Assembly (NCBI GenBank): GCA_902799765.1
Contig: CADCBZ010000009.1
Coordinates: 1-40,674, forward strand
DNA length: 40,674 nucleotides
Origin: an uncultured Prevotellaceae bacterium
GTDB taxonomy: Bacteria > Bacteroidota > Bacteroidia > Bacteroidales > Bacteroidaceae
Reading direction: 5' to 3'
Shown here: positions 16,919 to 25,718 of the stretch, one piece after another
Layout of the letters: the number at the start of each line of letters is the position of its first letter
Numbering within the stretch: position 1 is the first letter of the stretch
Notes under the pieces: model-generated
Told to the model about the DNA's origin: nothing
What the model saw: the letters and a program-made list of their open reading frames with translations, nothing else
Databases searched by the model: none
Program-made: the position numbers and the translations under genes

Positions 16919-16947
16919 AAGGCTCGGCGGATGTTTTTCGGAGCCTT
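16919..16947 (+). terminator. Hairpin after the four-gene set
   Basis: AAGGCTC (16919-16925) pairs with GAGCCTT (16941-16947) around a 15-nt loop. There is no clean T-run. Confidence 0.5.
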
Positions 16948-16955
16948 CAGATATG

Positions 16956-17036
16956 TTCCCAACGTGGGAATGTTTGATTCCCAGTGTGGGAACATTTCAT
17001 TCCCAACGTGGGAATAAGTTGTTCCCGTAATGGGAA
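16956..17036. repeat. Four palindromes on an exact 22-bp period
   Basis: TTCCCAACGTGGGAA at 16956-16970 and 17000-17014, TTCCCAGTGTGGGAA at 16978-16992, and TTCCCGTAATGGGAA at 17022-17036. Each is a 15-bp inverted repeat (TTCCC...GGGAA), separated by 7 bp of unrelated sequence, so centres are 22 bp apart, about two helical turns. Confidence 0.9.
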
Positions 17037-17069
17037 TGATTTTCGCGATAGAAGACGCACCTGCCAACA

Positions 17070-17286
17070 CCTAACGTATCACCTAACAAACTCCTAACAA
17101 ACACCTAACATTCTCCTAACATACACCTAACATTGGGCTTTCTCTGTAGTTCGCTGATTTTGCTCCATCACAGCTGCCTGAGATGTTAGGTGATATGTTA
17201 GGTGTTTGTTAGGTGTTTAAGAGTGCCTGCAAAAACTAACGTTCACAAAATGAGAGAGTTATATGATGCCAATGTTAGGTGTTAGG
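17070..17286. repeat. 11-bp CCTAAC array with inverted copies
   Basis: CCTAAC begins at 17070, 17082, 17093, 17104, 17115 and 17126 (12 bp once, then 11 bp four times). The inverted form GTTAGG occurs at 17185, 17197, 17208, 17274 and 17281. The two groups could fold into a long stem. The element fills the convergent spacer and reaches to within a few bases of the coaW stop. Confidence 0.85.
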
Positions 17287-17290
17287 TGAT

Positions 17291-18121
17291 TTACTTGGTT
17301 CCGTTGATCGTATAGTCAAGGGCGGCACCAATGGCGGTGCAGTACTGCGAATACTTGGGGATGTGGAAACGGATGTTGTAGAGCTTCTCCAAGGCAGGGA
17401 AGACCTCCTTGCACTGAGGCAGGAGCGACAGGTTGCCGATGAGCACGAAGTCGCGGATGTCGCTGCCTAACGAGGCGAGCCACGCGGCAGAGCCTATCGA
17501 CTGGAGCACCATCCTGATGAGACCTGCAGCGATGTCTTCTTTCGAGGCATCGGTCTGAGCACGGGCGAAGTTAGAGGCGATGGTATCCATCGGCAGCCCA
17601 GGCAACGGCTGGGCACTGATATCGCCAATGGTGAGGTCGATGTTACGCATATTGCCTTGTTTGGCTAAGGTTGCCACCTGTTTGATGTCACCGGTGTTGA
17701 GCATGATGCGGGCCAGTCCCTGCAGAGTGCCACCGCCGACACCAATACCACCGATATGGCGCATCTCATCACCGTCGCACTTTACAAACGAGGTACCTGT
17801 GCCCATTGAAACGACGATGGTGTGATCCAGTTTCGACTCAAAACGGGCTCCCAGACCATCAGCCATAAACTCCTGCGATTTTGCCGTCGGCAGACCATAG
17901 ATGGGGGTGTCGATATAGGCAGCACCCACACCTGTGAGCATCACCTGTTCCACGTCTTTGAGGTCGATCTCATTGTCGTGCAGATATTTTCCGAAAGCGC
18001 CGTAGAGTGAAGTGATCGGATCAGCTGCAGTGATGCGGATAGGGGCAGATACCTTTCCGTTCTTGATGCCTACAATCTTTGTTGTGGAGATACCCACGTC
18101 GATACCAATGACAATTCCCAT
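17291..18121 (-). CDS. coaW: Type II pantothenate kinase
   Basis: 276 residues from MGIVIGIDVGISTTKIVG. The first step of CoA synthesis: phosphorylation of pantothenate, cytosolic. It is an ASKHA-fold enzyme: phosphate-1 loop GIDVGISTTK at 5-14, VSMGTGTSFV, and GGIGVGGGTLQGL, all typical of the Fumble/CoaW type. The frame is open upstream, but that extension would read through tRNA-Phe, so the start at 18121 is right. It sits downstream of the tRNA with a hairpin and T-run between, and its 3' end meets the CCTAAC repeats. Confidence 0.9.
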   Translation of the reverse strand: MGIVIGIDVGISTTKIVGIKNGKVSAPIRITAADPITSLYGAFGKYLHDNEIDLKDVEQVMLTGVGAAYIDTPIYGLPTAKSQEFMADGLGARFESKLDHTIVVSMGTGTSFVKCDGDEMRHIGGIGVGGGTLQGLARIMLNTGDIKQVATLAKQGNMRNIDLTIGDISAQPLPGLPMDTIASNFARAQTDASKEDIAAGLIRMVLQSIGSAAWLASLGSDIRDFVLIGNLSLLPQCKEVFPALEKLYNIRFHIPKYSQYCTAIGAALDYTINGTK

Positions 18122-18153
18122 AATATTTAAAGTTTTAATGTTTACTATAAAAC

Positions 18154-18187
18154 AAAAAACCCGGCCGCCATAACGCGAAACCGGGGT
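18154..18187 (-). terminator. Terminator after tRNA-Phe
   Basis: On the minus strand CCCGG-TTT-CGC pairs with GCG-G-CCGGG, followed by TTTTTTG, about 15 nt after the tRNA 3' end. Confidence 0.75.
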
Positions 18188-18201
18188 AATGAAAGGAGGA
18201 G

Positions 18202-18274
18202 TGGTACCTCCAGGAATCGAACCGGGGACACACGGATTTTCAGTCCGATGCTCTACCAACTGAGCTAAGGCACC
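18202..18274 (-). tRNA. tRNA-Phe (GAA)
   Basis: 73-nt cloverleaf: acceptor GGTGCCT/AGGTACC, D arm AGCTCAGTTGGTAGAGC, anticodon stem-loop GGACTGAAAATCC with anticodon GAA, T arm CCCCGGTTCGATTCCTGG-type. The discriminator base is A and CCA is not encoded. It has its own consensus promoter. Confidence 0.97.
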
Positions 18275-18285
18275 ATTGTGTCAAA

Positions 18286-18317
18286 CAAAGGTACGACAAT
18301 TTTTTGAACCCACCAAA
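18286..18317 (-). promoter_or_regulatory. Promoter of tRNA-Phe
   Basis: Minus strand TTTG (18317-18314), 20 bp, TACCTTTG (18293-18286), 12 bp before the tRNA 5' end. It begins 28 bp after the thiL stop codon. Confidence 0.8.
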
Positions 18318-18344
18318 TATTTCAGCATAAATTTTGCAAAAAAA

Positions 18345-19454
18345 TTATTCAGAAAGATGCGTCCACCCCTGCGCTTTGAGCTCAAACTCCTGATTATCAC
18401 GGGTTACGAGCACTTTTCCGAATTTGGCATCGGTGATGTGGCCGATGAGCTTTACACCCTCAATCTGCTCAATCTTCTCGTGATCGCCGATGGGAACGGT
18501 GAACAATAACTCGTAGTCTTCACCGCCATTCAGGGCACAGGTGGTGACATTCATGTTCAGTTCCTCTGCCATCACAGCGGTCTGATAGTCGATGGGGATG
18601 TTCTTCTCGTAGATACGACAACCCACGCCTGACTGCTTACAGATGTGGAGCAGTTCGGAGGAGAGTCCGTCGCTGATGTCCATCATCGCCGTCGGACGGA
18701 TGCCTGCCTCACGCAGTTTCTCAATGATGTCGCCACGGGCTTCGGTCTGAAGCTGGCGCTGCAGCAGATACTCCTTACCGCTGAAGTCGGGCTGGAAATC
18801 CTTGAGAGTTGAGAATTGAGAATTGAGAGCTGAGAGTCTCGCATCATCGCCGGCGGCTTTAGCCTCGGCAATCTTCTTCTGGAGGTCGCTGATCTGCCCG
18901 TAATACACACTCTTCTCACGCTCCAGCAACTGGAGTCCCATATAGGCAGCCCCTAAGTCGCCTGAGACACAGACGAGATCCGTATCCTTTGCCCCGTTGC
19001 GATATACGATATCTTCCTTCCTAGCCTCACCGATACAGGTGATGCTGATGGCAAGACCTGTGTAGCTCGAGGTGGTGTCACCACCTACGATATCCACGCC
19101 CCACTTGTCGCAGGCCAGGCGCAGACCGCTGTAGAAGGCTTCCATATCCTCTACGGTGAAGCGTTTGCTCAGTGCCAGCGAGACGGTGATCTGACGGGGT
19201 GTGCCGTTCATGGCAAACACGTCGCTGATGTTCACCATTGCACTCTTATAGCCCAGGTGCTTCAGGTCGATGTAGGTCAGGTCGAAGTGCACTCCCTCCA
19301 TCAGCAGGTCGGTAGTGACAAGCACTTCCTTATCAGGATAGCTGAGTACGGCGCAGTCATCGCCTACGCCGTACTTTGTGCTTTCGTTTTTATTCTCAAG
19401 ATCTTTTGTCAGTCGGTCAATCAGACCGAACTCTCCTAATTTCGCTATTTCCAT
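18345..19454 (-). CDS. thiL: Thiamine-monophosphate kinase
   Basis: 369 residues. ThiL converts thiamine monophosphate to the diphosphate with ATP. Motifs seen: GDDCAVL (31-37), TTDLLMEGVHFD, VNISDVFAMNG (74-84), GGDTTSS (124-130) and MDISDGLSSELLH. It is longer than usual because of an insertion at about 185-222 rich in Lys/Ala, which includes SALNSQFSTL encoded by a 7-bp tandem repeat (18802-18836). The insertion lies between the LGAAYMGLQLLERE helix and the DFSGKEYLLQRQL segment, probably a surface loop, and the frame is kept. It overlaps punA by 10 bp and is last in the sppA-lpxK-punA-thiL unit. Confidence 0.93.
   Translation of the reverse strand: MEIAKLGEFGLIDRLTKDLENKNESTKYGVGDDCAVLSYPDKEVLVTTDLLMEGVHFDLTYIDLKHLGYKSAMVNISDVFAMNGTPRQITVSLALSKRFTVEDMEAFYSGLRLACDKWGVDIVGGDTTSSYTGLAISITCIGEARKEDIVYRNGAKDTDLVCVSGDLGAAYMGLQLLEREKSVYYGQISDLQKKIAEAKAAGDDARLSALNSQFSTLKDFQPDFSGKEYLLQRQLQTEARGDIIEKLREAGIRPTAMMDISDGLSSELLHICKQSGVGCRIYEKNIPIDYQTAVMAEELNMNVTTCALNGGEDYELLFTVPIGDHEKIEQIEGVKLIGHITDAKFGKVLVTRDNQEFELKAQGWTHLSE
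18802..18836. repeat. Heptamer repeat inside thiL
   Basis: Five tandem 7-bp units on the plus strand: TTGAGAG, TTGAGAA, TTGAGAA, TTGAGAG, CTGAGAG. Thirty-five bp is not a multiple of three, and the flanking sequence compensates. Confidence 0.85.
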
Positions 19455-20317
19455 CCTTCTGTCGGGTGATTAGTATTAAAGGAATCTGTCTGGTCGTAGC
19501 CAAACTTGTCTGTCCAGATAATCAATTCTCTCATGATCTCTGTCATGAAGGGCTGTGCCTTGTTGGCTGCCTCCTGCACTTCCTCATGGCTCACCTCCAC
19601 AGGTTCGTCGAAGCCGCCGAGGTCAGTGATGACGGAGACACCAAAGGTGCGGATGCCACAGTGGTGGGCTACAATCACTTCCGGTACGGTTGACATACCC
19701 ACGGCGTCGCCACCCAGGATGCGATACATCTTATATTCTGCGGGTGTCTCGAAGGTCGGACCCTGTACGCCGACATATACGCCGTGCTGTACGGGGATGC
19801 CCTTCTCACGGGCAATGTCATAGGCTATCTTGATGAGCAGGGGATCATAGGTCTGATGCATATCTGGGAAGCGCGGACCCGTGGGGAAGTTCTTACCACG
19901 AAGCGGATGCTCTGGGAAGAAGTTGATATGATCGGTGATCACCATCAGGTCGCCGATATTGAACCTCGGGTTCATGCCACCTGCTGCATTCGATACGAAA
20001 AGGGTCTTGATGCCCAGTTCATACATCACGCGTACGGGGAAGGTGACCTCCTTCATCGAGTAGCCCTCATAGAAGTGGAAGCGTCCCTGCATGGCAAGGA
20101 TATCCACACCGCCCAGCTTACCGAAGATCAGCTTGCCGCTATGTCCCTCGACGGTAGAGACGGGGAAGTTAGGGATGTCAGAGTAGGGGATCTCGCTCTT
20201 ATCAGTAATTTCTGAAGCTAATTGTCCGAGGCCTGTCCCCAGTATGATTGCTGTCTTTGGACTTGTAGTCATCCTTGCCTTTAGCCAGGATGCTGTTTCT
20301 TGAATTTTTGCGTACAT
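19445..20317 (-). CDS. punA: Purine nucleoside phosphorylase (trimeric, PNP-I)
   Basis: 290 residues. Phosphorolysis of inosine and guanosine in purine salvage, cytosolic. Motifs are ILGTGLGQLA (phosphate loop), MQGRFHFYEGY, VSNAAGGMNPRFNIGDLMVITDHIN, and MSTVPEVIVAHHCGI with the late TDLGG segment. The start MYAKIQETASW is family-like, and as a result the gene overlaps lpxK by 116 bp on the same strand; a later start at M16 (20272) would shorten the overlap but lose conserved N-terminal sequence. It overlaps thiL by 10 bp. Confidence 0.93.
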   Translation of the reverse strand: MYAKIQETASWLKARMTTSPKTAIILGTGLGQLASEITDKSEIPYSDIPNFPVSTVEGHSGKLIFGKLGGVDILAMQGRFHFYEGYSMKEVTFPVRVMYELGIKTLFVSNAAGGMNPRFNIGDLMVITDHINFFPEHPLRGKNFPTGPRFPDMHQTYDPLLIKIAYDIAREKGIPVQHGVYVGVQGPTFETPAEYKMYRILGGDAVGMSTVPEVIVAHHCGIRTFGVSVITDLGGFDEPVEVSHEEVQEAANKAQPFMTEIMRELIIWTDKFGYDQTDSFNTNHPTEGWK

Positions 20318-21377
20318 AATCGATGATGTGTTTATTAAATGATTCCTCCTGATCTAACATAAACCTGATGCGGATGGGTAGCACATAGAGATGTTGCAGC
20401 ACCTCGTCGCTCAATCCATCGACGGTTCTCAGGCGCACCGCATCTTTCTCAGTGGTGATGATGCACTTGGGTGAGGGGAGACTGCCGAAGGTGTCGTTGA
20501 TCCGTTGGATATCCTTCTCCTTGAACTGATGGTGGTCAGCAAAGGCTAAAGGCTGGATGTCTTTGGCATACGACTCCAGATCGAGCTTCATCTGCTCAGG
20601 CGAGGCGATGCCCGTCAACAAGAGCACATGCTTGTCGGCAAGGTCTGTCAGCTCGGCTTTGTCTGTTGGCTCAGTCAGCCTTTCCAACTTTCCATATTCA
20701 AGGGTCGAGAAATACAGCTGCTGGTAGGGATAGAGGGCCATCGCCTTGGTAATCACACGGAAATCCATCGGCTTGATGTCGGTGGGACATTTGGTGACAA
20801 TCACGATGTCGGCCCTGTCCTTACTGCCGACGGGTTCACGAAGACGACCTGACGGCAACAGCTCATCGTAGATGATCAGACGGTGGTAATCAACCAGCAG
20901 GATGTTGATGCCCGCTTTGACGTAACGGTGCTGGAAAGCATCATCGAGCAGGATCACGTCGATGTCCTTGCCGGCTTCACCGTTGATGAGACGACTGATG
21001 CCACGGTGCCGTTTCTTATCCACGGCGACGGTGATATTAGGGAACTTCTGCTTCATCTGGAAAGGCTCATCACCGATATCATACATCGTTGAGTCGTTGT
21101 CGGCCAACACGAAACCACGGCTCTTCCGTTTGTAGCCACGACTGAGGACGGCGAGGTTCGTCTTGTCCTTCAGCAGACGGATAAGGTATTCCACGTGGGG
21201 AGTCTTACCTGTTCCGCCAACGGTGATGTTGCCCACAGAGATGACTGGGGTGGCATAGGTGTGGCTTTTCAGGATGCCTGTCTCAAAGAGCAGGTTCCTG
21301 AATCCCACACCTAAACCGTAGAGCCAACTCAACGGGCGTAGTTTCTTGTTGATATAGATGAGATCACCTTCCATCAC
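20202..21377 (-). CDS. lpxK: Tetraacyldisaccharide 4'-kinase (lipid A)
   Basis: 391 residues. LpxK phosphorylates the lipid A disaccharide at the inner membrane. The Walker A loop reads VGNITVGGTGKTP, followed by LSRGYKRKSRG, GDEPFQM and LLDDAFQHR. An N-terminal hydrophobic stretch (LSWLYGLGVGFRNLLF) fits membrane association. The family normally ends near the FNKHIIDYVRKNSRN segment (about 349-361); here about 30 more residues, basic and polar, are read through the start of punA in another frame. The extra tail may reflect a lost stop codon. Confidence 0.93.
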   Translation of the reverse strand: MMEGDLIYINKKLRPLSWLYGLGVGFRNLLFETGILKSHTYATPVISVGNITVGGTGKTPHVEYLIRLLKDKTNLAVLSRGYKRKSRGFVLADNDSTMYDIGDEPFQMKQKFPNITVAVDKKRHRGISRLINGEAGKDIDVILLDDAFQHRYVKAGINILLVDYHRLIIYDELLPSGRLREPVGSKDRADIVIVTKCPTDIKPMDFRVITKAMALYPYQQLYFSTLEYGKLERLTEPTDKAELTDLADKHVLLLTGIASPEQMKLDLESYAKDIQPLAFADHHQFKEKDIQRINDTFGSLPSPKCIITTEKDAVRLRTVDGLSDEVLQHLYVLPIRIRFMLDQEESFNKHIIDYVRKNSRNSILAKGKDDYKSKDSNHTGDRPRTISFRNY

Positions 21378-21382
21378 TTATC

Positions 21383-21495
21383 TTACTTCATGCGGACGTC
21401 GTCGAGCATACGGGCCTGCATGCGACTGCTACCCTTCATTGTCTGACGGATCTCCATCAACGGCTCGTAGAGGTCGCCTAAGAGCGCCTTGAACA
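21383..21495 (-). pseudogene. sppA: Displaced C-terminal end of sppA (frameshift)
   Basis: In the frame next to that of the sppA ORF, the sequence reads LFKALLGDLYEPLMEIRQ and on to a stop at 21383-21385, a sensible continuation of the peptidase. The annotated frame instead reads an Arg/Pro-rich tail and stops at 21429. The shift lies near 21490, after KGSYL. With the frame restored the gene would end 5 bp before lpxK. Confidence 0.75.
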
Positions 21496-23174
21496 AGATA
21501 AGAACCCTTGTTCTCCTCATTGGGCAGGAACCGATCAAACCAGCTGCCCTCGTTGGGATAAGCTGCTGTGTGATATTCCTTCGCCTTGGCGAGTTCGGCG
21601 GCCTTCTTCACGGCATCGTCGAGACTGCCCAGCTGATCTACGAGTTTGATCTTCAGCGCATCGGTGGCGAGCCATACACGGCCCTGACCAATGGAATCCA
21701 CCTCAGCGGGCTTTATGCCACGACCCTCCGACACGATGTCGAGGAACTGCAGATAACCTTGGTTGATATAGGTCTGCAGATGTTTCATGATCTCGTCGTT
21801 GTCCTTACCCAGGATCAGGTCAGTCTCGTAATCTGAGAACTTATTGGTGGTCACACCGTCGAAAGTCACACCGAGTTTGTCGGTGACGAGTCCGCTGAAG
21901 TTGGGGATAAGACCGAAGATACCGATGCTACCGGTGATGGTGGTCGGCTCTGCGAAGATGTAGTTGGCAGGCGAACTGATCCAGTAACCGCCAGAGGCTG
22001 CCATACCACCCATGGAAACTACCACGGGCTTCTTGGCCTTCACCAGCTTGAGGGCATGGCGGATCTGCTCAGAGGCAACAGCACTACCGCCACCGGAGTT
22101 CACACGGAACACCACAGCCTTCACGTCATCGTCATCAGCCAACTTACGCAGGTCTGCTGCAGTGGTCTTGCCAACGATGCAGTGTTCGCCGCCGTCCAGC
22201 ATGTTCATCGCCTCACTGTCCACGATGCTGCCGTAGGCATAGTAGATGGCGATCTTCTCGCCGTCGTCCTTCTTCTCCGACTTCACGTTGAGCATATTGC
22301 TCAGGGTGAGCTGGTTGATATCATCGTCCTTGTCGATCTTCAGACGCTTCTTGATCTCTGCCTTGATCTCCTCGGGGAACATCACCTTATCGATCAGTTT
22401 GGCTGTCACATAGTCCTTCGTGTCAGCGAAGCCCATGATGCTGTCATTAGCTAGCTGGTTCAGCGTCTCCGCATTCACCTTGCGGCCCTCTGCCATCTCC
22501 TTCAGCCAGTAGTTCCAGATACCGTTCAGGTAGGCGGTGCGCTGCTCGCGGTCGTAGTCGCTCATACCCGTCTGGGTGTTTCTTTCCACGTAGCTCTTAT
22601 ACTTACCCACCTTGGCCACCATGTATTTGATGCCGAGTTTGTCGTAAAGGCCTTTTAAGTATTCGCCCTTGGCGCCAAGGCCCGTGAATTCGATGTGACC
22701 ATGGTCATTCAGATAGATATTGTCAGCTACCGAGGCTACGTAATAGGAGGTCTGATAATACTTGTCGGCATAAGCCACGATCCACTTACCGCTTTTCTTA
22801 AAGTCCTTCAGGGCGTCGCGCAGCTGCTGGGCTGTAGCTGGTGCGTCGAAGGCCAGTGCACCACCCTCCAGGTAGATGCCTTTGATGTCTTCATTGTCCT
22901 TCGCCTTGCGGATAGCACAGATCAGGTCGTCCAGACCCATGGCGCTCATGTCGCCCAAGTCCAGAATCTCATTGATGGGGGAACCTTCTTCCACCCGTTC
23001 ACTGATGGTTCCGTCGAGCTTGATGACAAACACAGAGTTTTCCTTAACTTTGGTTGAGGCTGAATCACTGGCAATCATACCCAAGAGTGAGATTGTCAGG
23101 AAGAATCCGGTCACTACCAGGAAAATAGCTATACCACAGATGGTGGCAAGCGTCATTTTGAAGAATTGTTTCAT
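21429..23174 (-). CDS. sppA: Signal peptide peptidase SppA (67-kDa type), frameshifted near the end
   Basis: 581 residues as read. Membrane-anchored serine protease of the S49 family that degrades cleaved signal peptides. N-terminal helix at about 8-32. Two S49 domains: the first carries the general-base Lys (K193 in VGKYKSYVERN), the second the nucleophile Ser (S394 in GGMAASGGYW), with SGGGSAVASEQI before it. The catalytic parts are intact. Residues 561-581 are out of frame relative to the likely original end. It is first in the sppA-lpxK-punA-thiL unit and divergent from groES. Confidence 0.92.
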   Translation of the reverse strand: MKQFFKMTLATICGIAIFLVVTGFFLTISLLGMIASDSASTKVKENSVFVIKLDGTISERVEEGSPINEILDLGDMSAMGLDDLICAIRKAKDNEDIKGIYLEGGALAFDAPATAQQLRDALKDFKKSGKWIVAYADKYYQTSYYVASVADNIYLNDHGHIEFTGLGAKGEYLKGLYDKLGIKYMVAKVGKYKSYVERNTQTGMSDYDREQRTAYLNGIWNYWLKEMAEGRKVNAETLNQLANDSIMGFADTKDYVTAKLIDKVMFPEEIKAEIKKRLKIDKDDDINQLTLSNMLNVKSEKKDDGEKIAIYYAYGSIVDSEAMNMLDGGEHCIVGKTTAADLRKLADDDDVKAVVFRVNSGGGSAVASEQIRHALKLVKAKKPVVVSMGGMAASGGYWISSPANYIFAEPTTITGSIGIFGLIPNFSGLVTDKLGVTFDGVTTNKFSDYETDLILGKDNDEIMKHLQTYINQGYLQFLDIVSEGRGIKPAEVDSIGQGRVWLATDALKIKLVDQLGSLDDAVKKAAELAKAKEYHTAAYPNEGSWFDRFLPNEENKGSYLVQGALRRPLRAVDGDPSDNEG

Positions 23175-23206
23175 AATAGAGTTTTTTTATGTTACGTAAC
23201 TGCTGC

Positions 23207-23214
23207 AAAGGTAA
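23207..23214 (-). promoter_or_regulatory. Promoter box of sppA operon
   Basis: Minus strand TACCTTTG (23214-23207), with a TTG about 20 bp upstream at 23238-23236. Confidence 0.6.
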
Positions 23215-23310
23215 TCATTATTTTTTGATTAGCATCAACTTTTTACAAAAAATTAAAGAATGTCACTTTTGATGGCACATGTCGCTGACAACTTGTCACA
23301 CCCTATTGGG

Positions 23311-23327
23311 TTGGCACGGTTTTAGCT
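23311..23327 (+). promoter_or_regulatory. Sigma-54-like promoter of groESL
   Basis: TTGGCACG-GTTT-TAGCT matches the -24/-12 consensus TTGGCACG-N4-TTGCT at every defined position but one, with the required GG-N10-GC spacing. The expected start (about 12 nt after GC) falls at 23337, the first bases of a stable hairpin. No usable TAnnTTTG box lies before groES. Confidence 0.5.
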
Positions 23328-23335
23328 GAAAAGAT

Positions 23336-23362
23336 GGCGAGACGATGGAAAATCGTCGCGCC
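23336..23362 (+). other. 5'-end hairpin of the groESL mRNA
   Basis: GGCGAGACGAT (23336-23346) pairs with ATCGTCGCGCC (23352-23362) with one mismatch and loop GGAAA. It would sit at the extreme 5' end of a transcript from the promoter above. Confidence 0.6.
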
Positions 23363-23406
23363 AATTAATATAATAATATAAGGTATAACATTAAAATATT
23401 TGCATT

Positions 23407-23679
23407 ATGAACATCAAACCATTAGCAGACCGCGTGCTGGTATTGCCCGCACCGGCAGAAGAGAAAATCGGTGGTATTATCATTCCTGACACAGCCAAGG
23501 AGAAGCCACTTCACGGAACAATCAAGGCCGTAGGCCAGGGAACCAAGGATGAGGCTATGATCCTGAAAGAGGGCGACGAAGTGCTTTACGGTAAGTATTC
23601 TGGCACTGAGCTGGAGTTCGAGGGTACCAAGTATCTGATGATGCGTCAGAGCGACGTACTCGCAGTGATTGAGAAATAA
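23407..23679 (+). CDS. groES: Co-chaperonin GroES
   Basis: 90 residues starting [20 protein letters not shown], the normal GroES length. The mobile loop region ([20 protein letters not shown]) and C-terminal [15 protein letters not shown] are typical. It forms the heptameric lid on GroEL. No CIRCE (TTAGCACTC-N9-GAGTGCTAA) element is present upstream. groEL follows after a 33-bp spacer made of heptamer repeats. Confidence 0.97.
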   Translation: MNIKPLADRVLVLPAPAEEKIGGIIIPDTAKEKPLHGTIKAVGQGTKDEAMILKEGDEVLYGKYSGTELEFEGTKYLMMRQSDVLAVIEK

Positions 23680-23681
23680 TG

Positions 23682-25344
<1,663 letters not shown>

Positions 25345-25370
25345 TTTTGCTAAGCATACATATCAAAATG

Positions 25371-25402
25371 AGGGGTGAATGGTGTCATTCATCCCTTTTT
25401 TT
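25371..25402 (+). terminator. groESL terminator
   Basis: AGGGGTGAATG (25371-25381) / CATTCATCCCT (25386-25396), loop GTGT, one G-U pair, followed by seven Ts. Confidence 0.9.
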
Positions 25403-25445
25403 ATGAATTATTGTATATTAACACTCATTTTTTTTGGTATTTTTC

Positions 25446-25476
25446 TTGCATAATCACAAAAAACCGTATATATTTG
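25446..25476 (+). promoter_or_regulatory. Promoter of an ncRNA candidate
   Basis: CTTG ending 25448, 20 bp, TATATTTG (25469-25476). No ATG occurs between this promoter and the terminator at 25614. Confidence 0.7.
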
Positions 25477-25482
25477 CAGCGG

Positions 25483-25645
25483 AATCATTAATCATTAATT
25501 GCATCAACTATTCGAAGTCCCCTCGACAATATAGATTTTTGAATACATTTTGTGTATAAGATATTTTTTTGATTTGTTTTAGTAGATTAGTTTTTAAGTA
25601 GTTTGTTTTTGAAACCGATTGTCGTGAGACACTCGGTTTTTTTTA
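25483..25645 (+). ncRNA. Candidate small RNA of about 160 nt, no ORF
   Basis: Bounded by a consensus promoter and a rho-independent terminator (25614-25645), AT-rich, without any ATG. The histidine kinase gene downstream has its own promoter after the terminator, so this is an independent unit. Function unknown. Confidence 0.55.
25614..25645 (+). terminator. Terminator of the ncRNA candidate
   Basis: ACCGA-TT-GTC / GAC-AC-TCGGT with loop GTGA (25614-25637), then a long T-run. Confidence 0.85.
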
Positions 25646-25663
25646 TTTTTTTTGATGAAATAA

Positions 25664-25695
25664 TTTGGAAGTTTAGATTCTTTTTAATATCTTTG
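25664..25695 (+). promoter_or_regulatory. Promoter of the histidine kinase gene
   Basis: TTTG (25664-25667), 20 bp, TATCTTTG (25688-25695), 23 bp before the ATG. Confidence 0.75.
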
Positions 25696-25718
25696 CACTC
25701 ACAAACATCATAAACATC

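Noticed and set aside
16956-17036. CRISPR array
   Set aside because: Repeats are 15-bp palindromes with 7-bp gaps, far too short, and no cas genes are present.
18122-18259. 46-residue N-terminal extension of coaW
   Set aside because: It would be read from the tRNA-Phe gene and its terminator.
23270-23400. CIRCE/HrcA operator upstream of groES
   Set aside because: No TTAGCACTC-N9-GAGTGCTAA sequence is present.
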